The notes: generated from the letters alone by a model not told the origin. Positions 36,070-45,411 are shown, numbered from the stretch's first letter. The stretch is DNA of 55,025 bases from Lachnospiraceae bacterium (GCA_004556565.1 SFGN01000016.1:1-55025), one strand, 5' to 3'. Made by a program: numbers and translations.

Positions 36070-36645
36070 TTAAATCAGCCCTGAGAATCCAAAAAAGGCA
36101 ATTGCCATTAATCCGGCCGTCACCAGAACAATCGGTGTTCCCCGAAAGGATTCAGGAATATCATTATATTCTGTCTTTTCACGGATGCCGGCCATAAGGA
36201 CGATAGATACAAGAAATCCCAGTGCGGTGGCAGCACCGTTGACTGTCCCCTGCAAAATGGTATAGGATTTCTGTACGTTTGTCAGTGCAACGCCAAGAAC
36301 CGCACAGTTCGTTGTAATCAAAGGAAGATACACACCCAACGCATTGTACAGAGGCGGCATCAGCTTTTTCAAGAACATTTCCACGAATTGAACCAGTGCT
36401 GCGATAACCAGGATGAACACGATTGTCTGCAGATATTCAAATCCGGTCGGAACAAGAAGAAACCGGTAAATCACCCCTGTAATAAGAGATGAAATCGTAA
36501 TGACAAAAACAACGGCACTTCCCATGCCTGCAGCGGTTTTTACATTTTTAGAAACTCCAAGGAAAGGACAGATTCCAAGAAACCGGCTCAGTACAACGTT
36601 ATTAACAAAAGCGGAGCTAACCGCAATTAATAATAATTCTTTCAT
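36070..36645 (-). CDS. rnfA: Rnf complex subunit A
   Basis: An integral membrane subunit of the Rnf ion pump. The 191 residues have six hydrophobic segments and the family motif NNVVLSRFLGICPFLGVSKN near the N-terminus with a conserved Cys, and a matching inverted segment TNCAVLGVAL near 112. RnfA and RnfE are paralogs that carry an intramembrane iron-sulfur centre. AGGAGG lies upstream; 13 bases to rnfB. Confidence 0.96.
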   Translation of the reverse strand: MKELLLIAVSSAFVNNVVLSRFLGICPFLGVSKNVKTAAGMGSAVVFVITISSLITGVIYRFLLVPTGFEYLQTIVFILVIAALVQFVEMFLKKLMPPLYNALGVYLPLITTNCAVLGVALTNVQKSYTILQGTVNGAATALGFLVSIVLMAGIREKTEYNDIPESFRGTPIVLVTAGLMAIAFFGFSGLI

Positions 36646-36660
36646 ATTCCTCTCCTCCTG

Positions 36661-37356
36661 TTATGCATTGTTTATCGTATCACTGCCGCAGATATTCTTT
36701 CTGCCGCATGAAGAACAATCTGTTCCGCAGCCGATTTTTTCAGATGAAGGGTCACCTTTTTGCACCATTTTATTTTTAATTTTATTCTGAAGAGCCGTAA
36801 GGCATGCCAGCACAAAAAATGCTCCCGGGGCAAGTATAAAAATTGTTACCGGTTCATAAGAATCCGGAAGTACCTGCAGTCCGAAAATTTTTCCGGAACC
36901 GATCAGTTCTCTTACAATACCAATTGAAGTTAAACCTACCGTAAATCCAAGTCCCATACCAATCCCATCGAAAATGGAAGGAAGTACAGGATTTTTGGAA
37001 GCATAGCTTTCTGCTCTTCCCAGGATAATACAGTTTACGACAATCAGTGGGATATAAAGCCCCAAAGAATCATACAGTCCGGGTAAAAATCCTTGAAGAA
37101 GGAACTGGACAATTGTTACAAATGAAGCCACCACCACAATAAATGCCGGCATTCTGACAGAATCCGGTATGATTTTTCTCAGCATCGAAATCAACATATT
37201 TGACAAAATCAATACTACTGTAGTAGAAAGTCCCATGCCGATTCCATTAATCGCGGAAGTTGTGACTGCAAGAGTAGGACACATGCCAAGCATCAATACA
37301 AAAGTAGGATTTTCTTTGATAAGGCCATTATACAGCCGTTCCATACATTTATTCAT
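36661..37356 (-). CDS. rnfE: Rnf complex subunit E with a Cys-rich C-terminal tail
   Basis: Integral membrane subunit, paralog of RnfA. The 231 residues have six hydrophobic segments, the paired motifs ENPTFVLMLGMCPTLAV and VNCIILGRAE, and then an unusual C-terminal tail CGTDCSSCGRKNIC that looks like a small metal or iron-sulfur site. ATG 37356 follows AAGGAGG by 8 bases and overlaps the end of rnfG; an in-frame upstream start at 37386 lacks a site. Confidence 0.95.
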   Translation of the reverse strand: MNKCMERLYNGLIKENPTFVLMLGMCPTLAVTTSAINGIGMGLSTTVVLILSNMLISMLRKIIPDSVRMPAFIVVVASFVTIVQFLLQGFLPGLYDSLGLYIPLIVVNCIILGRAESYASKNPVLPSIFDGIGMGLGFTVGLTSIGIVRELIGSGKIFGLQVLPDSYEPVTIFILAPGAFFVLACLTALQNKIKNKMVQKGDPSSEKIGCGTDCSSCGRKNICGSDTINNA

Positions 37357-37969
37357 TGACACTGCCTCCTTCCATATATAATTCATTGCGGAAATATAAC
37401 AGCGCCGCGTTCACGGCATTAGTGACTGCGTTTGTCGTAACGGTCGCTCCGCTCAGAGCATCGATCTTATTGCTGTCTTTTTCTCCTGTTTTGGAATAAA
37501 CAAATTTTTCAACATGCCTGTCACGGAACTGTTCTTTAAATTCCGGCTCATCAGCCCTCATGCCCAGTCCTGCTGTCTCACTGATGGTAAGCAGCTCCAT
37601 TCCGGTCACTGTGCCGTCCGTTGAAATACCGATAGAAAGCACAATATCACCGCCGTACCCTTCATGGGAAGTGACAGTAATCACATATCCTACAGACTTT
37701 CCGTAAGTGTTTTCTGCGACTGCTACTTCATCTATTTCGTTATTCTCATACCCCGCCTCTGCCAAAAATTCATCGGCATCCTGCTGATCATATTTATCAT
37801 AAAGTGTGTAAGTCTCAGCCGGAAGCACCGTATAATATGCCTCTTCTTTTGCGTTTTGCTCAGCCGCTGCTATCGGTTCTTTTGTCACCTCATAAACCAG
37901 ACCGAGAAGGCATCCTGCAACGACCGTTATCGCGGTCAGAATAAATGTATTTTTGATTATATTTTTCAT
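37349..37969 (-). CDS. rnfG: Rnf complex subunit G, covalent flavoprotein
   Basis: Extracytoplasmic electron carrier of Rnf. The 206 residues have one N-terminal membrane helix (about 8-28) and an FMN-binding domain whose flavinylation motif SGATVTT (173-179) is intact; Thr178 is the expected FMN attachment site for ApbE, whose gene is in this cluster. It starts with a four-base ATGA overlap with rnfD. Confidence 0.96.
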   Translation of the reverse strand: MKNIIKNTFILTAITVVAGCLLGLVYEVTKEPIAAAEQNAKEEAYYTVLPAETYTLYDKYDQQDADEFLAEAGYENNEIDEVAVAENTYGKSVGYVITVTSHEGYGGDIVLSIGISTDGTVTGMELLTISETAGLGMRADEPEFKEQFRDRHVEKFVYSKTGEKDSNKIDALSGATVTTNAVTNAVNAALLYFRNELYMEGGSVNE

Positions 37970-38901
37970 GCCTTTTCGCCTCCTTTACCAAATGGTTTCG
38001 GAAGAGAAAACTTATCAATCAGCGGAACCAGAAGATTACTGATGATGATAGCATAGGACACTCCTTCCGAAGAACCGCCGAACAACCGGAAAAGCCCTGT
38101 AAGAAGTCCGATGCAGATGCCATATATAATCTGTCCCCTTTTGGTGGACGGCGAAGTCACATAGTCCGTTGCCATAAACCATGCCCCAAGCATCAGCCCG
38201 CCACCGCACAGGTGAGCCGTAATATACTGCGGATCAAATCCGTGACCGCCGAAAATGGTGATAAAAATCACAAATGCAAGGAGATAACTTACCGGGATAT
38301 ACAACTCAATGATGCCAAAGAATAAAAGGAAGATTGCTCCCAGCATAATGGCAAGTACAGATGTCTCTCCTATCGTACCACGTGTAGTACCGATAAGCAT
38401 ATCCATCGTTCTTACAGAGCCACCTGATTTCAGAGTGGCAAGAGGTGTAGCGCCTGTTACACCGTCCTGAACAAAATATGTCATTCGGCTTGTAAAAGAA
38501 ATCAAAAGGAAACACCTTGCCGCAAGAGCAGGGTTCATAAAGTTCTGTCCCAATCCGCCAAAAAGCTGTTTCACGACAAGGATTGCAAAAACAGAGCCCA
38601 GAGCTCCCATCCATAACGGCAATGTCGGCGGCAGATTCAGGGAAAGAAGGAGTCCTGTAAGAAGAGCACTGCAGTCTTTTATAGTGACCGGCTTGTGCAT
38701 TAATATTTCATAAAGATATTCTGTGATTACTGCTGCAGCAGTTGTAACTACTACAAGAAGCCAGGCATTTTCATGTCTGAAATTATATATACCGAAAAAG
38801 GTGGCCGGCAGTAAAGCAATGACTACCATCAGCATAATGCTGCCGGTCGTCACCTTATCCCTGATATGCGGGGATGCTGATACGTTTAATTTTTCATCCA
38901 C
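37966..38901 (-). CDS. rnfD: Rnf complex subunit D, integral flavoprotein
   Basis: Membrane subunit of Rnf with covalently bound FMN. The 311 residues begin MDEKLNVSASPHIRDK, the typical N-terminus, have about eight hydrophobic segments and carry the TGATPLAT motif (149-156) expected to be flavinylated by ApbE. The start is a GTG 6 bases after GAGGTGG; a GTG five codons upstream overlaps the rnfC stop and has no site. Confidence 0.95.
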   Translation of the reverse strand: MDEKLNVSASPHIRDKVTTGSIMLMVVIALLPATFFGIYNFRHENAWLLVVVTTAAAVITEYLYEILMHKPVTIKDCSALLTGLLLSLNLPPTLPLWMGALGSVFAILVVKQLFGGLGQNFMNPALAARCFLLISFTSRMTYFVQDGVTGATPLATLKSGGSVRTMDMLIGTTRGTIGETSVLAIMLGAIFLLFFGIIELYIPVSYLLAFVIFITIFGGHGFDPQYITAHLCGGGLMLGAWFMATDYVTSPSTKRGQIIYGICIGLLTGLFRLFGGSSEGVSYAIIISNLLVPLIDKFSLPKPFGKGGEKA

Positions 38902-38915
38902 TGTTTTCCACCTCA

Positions 38916-40235
38916 CTATTTCTTTTTTCTATTCGCAAGAGCGATTTTTCTCATGGAGCCGATCGACTGTTTCAATTGGCGTTTACCCGGACATACATAG
39001 CTGCAGCATCCGCATTCCACACATTCCAGTCCGTGATTTGCAATAAATGCGGCTTCGTCATGCCGCTCTGCAAAATCTGCAAGCCTGGAAGGAAGGATAC
39101 GGCTCGGACACGCATCTGCACAGCGCCCGCAGTTAATGCATGCAGTTGCGGTACTGCGTGAAACCATGTCTTTTTTAAATGCAAGGACAGAGGAAGATGT
39201 TTTCGTGACAGGCGCATCCAGTGTCAGCATGGCAAATCCCATCATCGGTCCTCCGGATATCAGCTTTTCAGGCTGTTCTTTAAACCCACCTGCAGCTTCA
39301 ATAAGTTCCTGATGGTTGATACCGAGAGGTACGCGAAAGTTTCCCGGAGACTCAATCGCATCACCGCTTACAGTTACAACACGTTCCAGAAGCGGTTTTC
39401 CTTCTGAGACAGCCCTGTGGATTCCCAGTATTGTCTCAACATTATCTACAATGCAGCCGGCATCCGCCGGGAGCATGGATGAATTAATCGCCCGTCCGGT
39501 AACTGCATAAATAAGCTGCCTTTCTGCTCCTTGTGGATATTTGGTTTGAAGAGCTTTTACTTCCATCCGCGCTTCATCTTTCACTGCTTGTTTCAGTTTC
39601 TGAATACAGTCTCTTTTATTATCCTCAACCGCAAATATACCTTTTGCGTCCGGAAACAATGTAAGTATTATTCTCATACCGTCAACAAACTCTTCTGTGT
39701 TCTCAAGCATACGCCGGTAATCAGCCGTGATAAAAGGCTCGCACTCCGCACAATTGGCAATTATGTATTCGATTTTATCCGGTTCTTTCGGTGATAGCTT
39801 TACTCTTGTAGGGAATCCTGCCCCGCCCATGCCGACGATCCCTGCATCTGCGATCATATTCAAGATTTCATCTTTCGTTAATTCATTCAAAGGCTTTACG
39901 GGAGGGTATTCCACTTCTTTGTATTCACCGTCATTTTCGATAACAATACAGTCAACTTTACTTCCTGTCGGTGTAAGCCGTTTTTCAATCCCCTTTACAG
40001 TTCCTGATACCGAGGCAAAAATCGGAGACGATACAAACCCGCCGGCATCTGCAATTTTCTGACCTTTTAATACCTGATCCCCTTTTTTTACGGATGCGAC
40101 AGCCGGAGCTCCGATATGCTGGGACAAGGGATATACCAGAATATCTTTCGGAAGAACGTCCTTAATCGGCTTATCTTTTGCCAGTTTCTTTCCGTCATTA
40201 GGATGAATGCCGCCCCTGAAAGTTAAAAGTCGCAT
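38916..40235 (-). CDS. rnfC: Rnf complex subunit C, NADH-binding
   Basis: The peripheral subunit that exchanges electrons with NAD. The 439 residues start MRLLTFRGGIHP, show the GMGGAGFPTRVKL segment (flavin/NADH binding, near 135), ANCAECEPF, and two ferredoxin motifs near the C-terminus, CINCGRCADACPSR and CVECGCCSYVCPGK. First gene of the rnf operon; GGAGG lies 10 bases upstream. No clear promoter is visible in the 277-base region before it. Confidence 0.96.
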   Translation of the reverse strand: MRLLTFRGGIHPNDGKKLAKDKPIKDVLPKDILVYPLSQHIGAPAVASVKKGDQVLKGQKIADAGGFVSSPIFASVSGTVKGIEKRLTPTGSKVDCIVIENDGEYKEVEYPPVKPLNELTKDEILNMIADAGIVGMGGAGFPTRVKLSPKEPDKIEYIIANCAECEPFITADYRRMLENTEEFVDGMRIILTLFPDAKGIFAVEDNKRDCIQKLKQAVKDEARMEVKALQTKYPQGAERQLIYAVTGRAINSSMLPADAGCIVDNVETILGIHRAVSEGKPLLERVVTVSGDAIESPGNFRVPLGINHQELIEAAGGFKEQPEKLISGGPMMGFAMLTLDAPVTKTSSSVLAFKKDMVSRSTATACINCGRCADACPSRILPSRLADFAERHDEAAFIANHGLECVECGCCSYVCPGKRQLKQSIGSMRKIALANRKKK

Positions 40236-40360
40236 TTTCCATTTTCCTCCTTCTTGAGCATAATGTTAATATTTTTCTTCCAATTTATATGAAAAATGCT
40301 GACAACATTCCTGCTGTGAGGTACGGGTCAGCTTTGCTGAATGATAAGATATTTAGAATA

Positions 40361-40510
40361 ATAGGGCCGGATTCCAATGCTGGAACCGAGCCCTATCTAT
40401 AATGCTAATTGATTATGTGAACCTGCCGGAGCAGGATCACGCATATTATGATTTAGTGCCGGTATAAAACCAATGTTCACTTATCATCCGGCTGTTATCC
40501 CGGATAACAG
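40361..40510. other. Three tandem hairpins between rnfC and rpsA
   Basis: The gene-free stretch 40236-40512 holds three inverted repeats: 40361-40396 (atagggc..gccctat with inner cgg/ccg and ttcc/ggaa), 40422-40435 (cctgc/gcagg) and 40492-40510 (ctgttatc/gataacag). On the minus strand the first is followed by a broken T-rich stretch and may end the rpsA transcript; the third is flanked by TTTTA only on the plus strand. No known riboswitch is recognised. Confidence 0.5.
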
Positions 40511-40512
40511 TT

Positions 40513-41598
40513 TTATTCAGCAGCAGCCTCTGTGTTTTCAGTCTGATCAGCTGATTCAAGAGCTTTCATGCTAAGGCTGATTTTCTTTTCAGCAACCTTA
40601 AGCTCAACAATCTTAGCTGTGATTTCCTGTCCGATAGAAAGTACATCAGACGGTTTATCTACGTGTGCCCTTGAAATCTGAGACACATGGAGAAGTGCAT
40701 CTACTCCCGGTGCAAGCTCCACAAATGCACCGAAATCTGTCATACGTGCAACTTTTCCTGTGATAACAGAACCTGCGGCAAACTTCTCTTCTGCATTTGC
40801 CCACGGATTAGTCTCAGGGAACTTAAGACTGAGGGCAACCTTTGTACCATTGATATCTTTAACAAGAACTTTGAGGTTTTCACCTACCTGGAATACTTTC
40901 TTCGGATTTTCAACTCTTCCCCATGACATTTCAGAGATGTGAAGAAGTCCGTCTACTCCGCCAAGATCAATGAACGCTCCAAAGTCTGTAACATTCTTAA
41001 CTACACCTTCAACCGTATCTCCAACCTTCAGTGTCGCGAACAGTGCTTTCTGCTTTTCAGCTTTTTCAGCTAACAAAAGCTGCTTTCTGTCACCAATGAC
41101 ACGGTTTCTCTTCGGATTAAATTCGCTGATAACAAACTCAATTTCCTGACCAGCATATTTACTGAGATCTTTTTCATAAGTATCAGAAACCAGACTTGCC
41201 GGAATAAATACCCTTGCACCTTCTACATCAGCAGTCAGACCTCCGCCAAGAATCTGTGTTACGGTAGCCTTCAGAACTTCTTTATTCTCAAAAGCTTCTT
41301 TTAATCTTTCGTTGCCTTTTTCTGCAGCCAGTCTCTTATAAGTCAACAGAACCTGCCCCTCTCCATCATTTACTTTTAAAACCTTCACTGTCATGGAATC
41401 ACCGACTGAAACAGCGCTTGTCAGGTCGAGTGACTGATCATTCGTGTACTCACTCTTTGTGATTATACCGTCTGCCTTGTAACCGATGTTCAGGATGATC
41501 TCATTTGGCTTCACATCGATGACAACACCTTCTACTACCTCTCCATTATGAATTGTTTTGATTGAATCATTTAACATTTGTTCAAAAGATTCTGACAT
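40513..41598 (-). CDS. rpsA: Ribosomal protein S1-like, four S1 domains
   Basis: An RNA-binding translation factor of 361 residues with four S1 repeats (starting near 16, 100, 187 and 272), recognisable by VVIDVKPNEIILNIGYKADG, GVVKNVTDFGAFIDLGGVDGLLH and GKVARMTDFGAFVELAPGVDALLH segments. It is shorter than the six-domain E. coli S1. The ATG at 41598 follows GAGGAGG located inside the 3' end of ispH; the genes overlap by 17 bases. In many Clostridia the two are one fused polypeptide; here they are separate frames. Confidence 0.93.
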   Translation of the reverse strand: MSESFEQMLNDSIKTIHNGEVVEGVVIDVKPNEIILNIGYKADGIITKSEYTNDQSLDLTSAVSVGDSMTVKVLKVNDGEGQVLLTYKRLAAEKGNERLKEAFENKEVLKATVTQILGGGLTADVEGARVFIPASLVSDTYEKDLSKYAGQEIEFVISEFNPKRNRVIGDRKQLLLAEKAEKQKALFATLKVGDTVEGVVKNVTDFGAFIDLGGVDGLLHISEMSWGRVENPKKVFQVGENLKVLVKDINGTKVALSLKFPETNPWANAEEKFAAGSVITGKVARMTDFGAFVELAPGVDALLHVSQISRAHVDKPSDVLSIGQEITAKIVELKVAEKKISLSMKALESADQTENTEAAAE

Positions 41599-42433
41599 GA
41601 TTTTGAACCTCCTCAATTATATTATTGGGCGTGGATGCCCCTGCTGTAATACCTACTGTTTCCACTGACCCTAATTGATTAAAATTCAAATCGCCAAGTG
41701 TCTGTATGTAGTACGTATCCTTACATGCTTTCGCACATATTTCAAATAACTTCTGAGTGTTGGAACTATGTTTGTCACCAATCACGATCATAGCATCCAC
41801 CTCTTCTGCAATACTCCGGGCTTCTGCCTGACGCTCTTTCGTAGCATTACAGATTGTATTTAAAACACTTACATAATAACTCTTTTCAGAAATAATTTCA
41901 ACTAAATCTTTAAATTTCTTGTAATTAAATGTCGTCTGAGATACGACACATACCTGTTCATTCTTATCAAGTGCAAGATTCTCAATATCTTCACGGTTTT
42001 GTACGACATAAACATGCTCACCCGCCCAGCCGCGGATGCCGGCAACCTCCGGATGCCTAGGGTCGCCAATTATAATGATTGTTTTCCCTTCCGCACTTTC
42101 CTTCTGTACAATATTGTGGATTTTTTTGACAAACGGACAGGTCGCATCTACGATGGAAATCCCTTTTTTTTTCAGTTTTTCATATATCCTCTTTTCAACC
42201 CCGTGTGAACGTATGATGACTGTCCCTTCCGTCACCGCATCCAGTTCTTCTTCTGTCCGCAGCACTTTCGCTCCTCTGGCTGTCATATCTTTAATAACTT
42301 CTTCGTTGTGGATGATAGGACCATAGGTATAAATCATTTTATCACTGTTATTGTTCAGCTGATCATATACGGTATCGACTGCCCTCTGTACCCCAAAGCA
42401 AAAACCGGCTGTTTTGGCTAATATAACTTTCAT
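41582..42433 (-). CDS. ispH: 4-hydroxy-3-methylbut-2-enyl diphosphate reductase
   Basis: Last step of the non-mevalonate isoprenoid pathway, giving IPP and DMAPP with a [4Fe-4S] cluster. The 283 residues keep all three cluster cysteines: AGFCFGV (Cys12), ATCPFVKKIH (near 96) and NTICNATKER (near 193). GGGAG lies before the ATG. It sits between cmk and rpsA, the conserved clostridial order. Confidence 0.97.
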   Translation of the reverse strand: MKVILAKTAGFCFGVQRAVDTVYDQLNNNSDKMIYTYGPIIHNEEVIKDMTARGAKVLRTEEELDAVTEGTVIIRSHGVEKRIYEKLKKKGISIVDATCPFVKKIHNIVQKESAEGKTIIIIGDPRHPEVAGIRGWAGEHVYVVQNREDIENLALDKNEQVCVVSQTTFNYKKFKDLVEIISEKSYYVSVLNTICNATKERQAEARSIAEEVDAMIVIGDKHSSNTQKLFEICAKACKDTYYIQTLGDLNFNQLGSVETVGITAGASTPNNIIEEVQNHVRIF

Positions 42434-42449
42434 ATTTTCTCCCTTCTGA

Positions 42450-43109
42450 TCAGATATTACAGTAACTGCAGATTTTGGAAACGACTTCTTGTATTGTCAT
42501 ATCGGAACTATCAATCAGAATAGCATCATCTGCCTGCTTTAGAGGAGCCGTTTCACGGTTCATGTCCCTCTCATCCCGCTCACGGATATCCTTTGTGATT
42601 TTCTCCAGATCACAGGGTTCACCCTTTTCCTTAAGTTCCCGATATCTGCGGTTTGCCCTTGTCTCCACGCTGGCGGTCAGGTATATTTTTACATTCGCTC
42701 CGGGAAGGATGTTTGTCCCGATATCCCGTCCATCCATTATGACATTTTGTTCAGACGCAAGTGATCGCTGAAGCTCCAGAAGCTTCTGACGCACTTCAGG
42801 AATTGCCGAGATGTGTGAGGCCATATTTCCGACTTCCTCTGTCCGAAGCAGCCGGGTAACATTTTCACCATTTAAATATACCTGCTGGATACCGTTATCA
42901 TATGAAATTGTAACCTCAGCATCTCGGCATGCTTCAATAATGCCGGGAACATCTGCTTTCTTCAGTCCCTTTTTCAAAAAATAAACCGCCAGTCCACGGT
43001 ACATAGCACCGGTATCTACATATATAAATCCTTTTTCTTTTGCTACAAGCTTTGCTATGGTACTTTTTCCTGCGCCTGCAGGTCCGTCAATTGCGACATT
43101 ATATCCCAT
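42450..43109 (-). CDS. cmk: Cytidylate kinase
   Basis: Phosphorylates CMP and dCMP. The 219 residues begin with the P-loop IDGPAGAGKST (7-17) and continue YVDTGAMYRG (about 31-40), GRDIGT near 127 and RRYRELKEKG near 153, all typical. AAGGAG lies 11 bases before the start. Likely co-transcribed with the flavoprotein gene upstream (41-base gap) and ispH downstream. Confidence 0.96.
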   Translation of the reverse strand: MGYNVAIDGPAGAGKSTIAKLVAKEKGFIYVDTGAMYRGLAVYFLKKGLKKADVPGIIEACRDAEVTISYDNGIQQVYLNGENVTRLLRTEEVGNMASHISAIPEVRQKLLELQRSLASEQNVIMDGRDIGTNILPGANVKIYLTASVETRANRRYRELKEKGEPCDLEKITKDIRERDERDMNRETAPLKQADDAILIDSSDMTIQEVVSKICSYCNI

Positions 43110-43149
43110 AATTATATACGCTCCTTATACAATTAATTCATATTAATTT

Positions 43150-44379
43150 TTATTTAATGCTGTTTCCCGCAGCATATCCCGTAGACCATGCAATCTGTAG
43201 ATTATATCCTCCGGTCAATGCATCGAGGTCAAGCACTTCACCTGCAAAATATAGTCCCTTTACCCGCTTTGACTCCATCGTTCCCGGGTCAATGTCTTTT
43301 ACACTGACACCGCCTTTTGTGATGATTGCTTCGTTATATCCGCGCAGTCCGGTAAGTGTCATTTCAAAATGTTTGATCAGTTCCACAAAATGCCGCCGCT
43401 CTTCACGGGTAATATCATGAACGCGTTTTTCCGGGGAAATGTCGCTTAATTCTATCATAACCGGGGTCAGTTTCTCCGGAAACAATCTGTCTGCCGAGTT
43501 TTTAAACTGCCTGTTCTTATTTTCCTCAAAATCCCTTAGTATACGCTGGTCAAGCTGATCCGGGTCAAGCGCAGGCTTTAAATCAATCACGAGTTTTAAT
43601 TCTTTTTTCTGAAGCTTTTTCCCGATATAGCTGCTTGCACTGATTATAATCGGACCGCTGACACCGTAATGTGTGAAAAGCATCTCACCAAATTCTTCGT
43701 ATAGTTTCTTTTTACCGTCATAAATTGCAGCTGTGACATTTTTAAGAGACAATCCCTGAAGTTCCTTTGCATACCATTCCTTGACTTCCATCGGGACGAG
43801 GGACGGCAGGCATTCCGTAAGTCTGTGCCCGGAGCTTTCTGCAAATCGATACCCATCTCCCGTGGAACCGGTCGATACATATGAAATTCCTCCTGTGGCA
43901 ACAATCACTGCGTCTGCTGTAATTCTCTTTCCGCTTTTCAAAAGCAGTCCTGTGATTTCCCCATCATTGATGATCAATTCACTCACTTCACTGTTCAGAA
44001 AAATGTTTACTCCAAGTCGCTCCATCTCCTTTTCCAGTCCTCTGATTATGTCCGAAGAATGGTCGGAAACGGGAAAAACTCTGTTACCTCGTTCAATTTT
44101 CAGCCGGACACCCAGATTTTCAAAAAAATCCATCGTCTGCTCATTATTAAATCCGTAAAATGCACTGTATAGAAACTTGGGATTACTGATAACCGAAGCG
44201 AATAATTCTTCCATTGTTCCGGCATTTGTCACATTGCACCTGCCTTTTCCGGTGATGAAAATCTTTTTCCCAAGTTTTTCATTTTTTTCATAGACATACA
44301 CATCATGTCCGTTTCCTGCGGCAGTAACTGCAGCCATCATCCCTGCCGCTCCTCCGCCGATAATTAATACTTTACTCAT
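43150..44379 (-). CDS. BaiN/HI0933-family NAD(P)/FAD-dependent oxidoreductase
   Basis: A 409-residue flavoprotein of the family that includes BaiN and HI0933. The Rossmann motif is IIGGGAAGMMAAVTA (about 5-19), then YEKNEKLGKKIFITGKGRCNVTN, a hallmark of the family, and a C-terminal FAD segment LYFAGEVLDLDALTGGYNLQIAWSTG split near 375-400. The physiological substrate is not known from sequence. GGAGG lies 5 bases before the ATG at 44379; longer in-frame readings lack a site. Confidence 0.9.
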   Translation of the reverse strand: MSKVLIIGGGAAGMMAAVTAAGNGHDVYVYEKNEKLGKKIFITGKGRCNVTNAGTMEELFASVISNPKFLYSAFYGFNNEQTMDFFENLGVRLKIERGNRVFPVSDHSSDIIRGLEKEMERLGVNIFLNSEVSELIINDGEITGLLLKSGKRITADAVIVATGGISYVSTGSTGDGYRFAESSGHRLTECLPSLVPMEVKEWYAKELQGLSLKNVTAAIYDGKKKLYEEFGEMLFTHYGVSGPIIISASSYIGKKLQKKELKLVIDLKPALDPDQLDQRILRDFEENKNRQFKNSADRLFPEKLTPVMIELSDISPEKRVHDITREERRHFVELIKHFEMTLTGLRGYNEAIITKGGVSVKDIDPGTMESKRVKGLYFAGEVLDLDALTGGYNLQIAWSTGYAAGNSIK

Positions 44380-44459
44380 CGAAACCTCCATACAGGTTTT
44401 TATTAAAGAAAATCTGCCGAGCTTAAGTTTCTGCATGCAATGCTATTTATGTACAGCAG

Positions 44460-45359
44460 TTATTTATCCATAATGCTCACAGGATTCAGCTCGTCGCTGC
44501 TGTACACCTGATATTCCCCCCAAATCTCCTCCAGTGTTTCCAGAGTAGATACGACGGTTTTCCGCTTTTTCATGCATAAAGCGACAATCAAAGCATTGAT
44601 AACACTTAATGGGGCAACGAGCGAATCTACGATAGATGCCATATCACTTCTCGCAATCAGGTTACAGGAGGAATACAGGTTCATTGGGGAATGTACACTG
44701 TCTGTAAGTGTGATCACCTTCGCCTTTCTGTTGCATGCAAATTCCAGTGCTTTTAGCGTACGCATAGAATAGCGCGGAAAACTGATCCCGATGATTACAT
44801 CCTTCTCATTCATACGGATCATCTGTTCAAAAATCTCGCTGGAGCTGTTCGTGCTTACGGTCGTCACATCCTCACATACCAGATTCAGATAAAATGCAAG
44901 AAATGATGCCAGAGGCGCACAGCTTCGGATTCCGATGACATAAACCTTTCTCGCATGAAGAATTGTCTCTATCGCAAGATCAAATGCCTTCTGGTCGATC
45001 GTCTCCAGTGTAAGTTTTATTTTTTCAATATCAGAATGAAGCACGTTCTTTAGAATCTCAGACTGGCTGATTCTTCCGTAAGTCACTTCCATCCTTTGTA
45101 TGGAATTCAGTTTATTTCGTACCAGCTCTTCAAGAGCCTTCTGAAAATCCGGATACCCTTTATATCCCAGTTGTGTAGCAAACCGGACTACCGTTGATTC
45201 GCTGACACCGACAGTCTCTCCCAGCTTAGCCGCAGTCAGAAATACCGCTTTATCATAATTCTCAGTCACATAATCTGCAAGCCGCTTTTGTCCTTTACTG
45301 AGATGTGGGTATTTTTCTTCGAGCTTTTTCAGCAATTCATTCGTATTACCCTCACTCAT
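44460..45359 (-). CDS. RpiR/MurR-family transcriptional regulator
   Basis: A 299-residue regulator with an N-terminal RpiR-type helix-turn-helix (about 17-80, LGETVGVSESTVVRFATQLGYKGY in pieces) and a C-terminal SIS sugar-phosphate-binding domain (about 120-260, VYVIGIRSCAPLA and ISFPRYSMRTLKAL). Such regulators sense sugar phosphates. No sugar-use gene lies beside it, so its targets are probably elsewhere or include the adjacent flavoprotein-cmk genes. GGGAG lies 9 bases before ATG 45359. A strong promoter lies upstream. Confidence 0.9.
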   Translation of the reverse strand: MSEGNTNELLKKLEEKYPHLSKGQKRLADYVTENYDKAVFLTAAKLGETVGVSESTVVRFATQLGYKGYPDFQKALEELVRNKLNSIQRMEVTYGRISQSEILKNVLHSDIEKIKLTLETIDQKAFDLAIETILHARKVYVIGIRSCAPLASFLAFYLNLVCEDVTTVSTNSSSEIFEQMIRMNEKDVIIGISFPRYSMRTLKALEFACNRKAKVITLTDSVHSPMNLYSSCNLIARSDMASIVDSLVAPLSVINALIVALCMKKRKTVVSTLETLEEIWGEYQVYSSDELNPVSIMDK

Positions 45360-45411
45360 GCCGCATATCTCCCTTTGTCTCATGCTCCTTAATCATCATT
45401 TTTCTTTTTCG

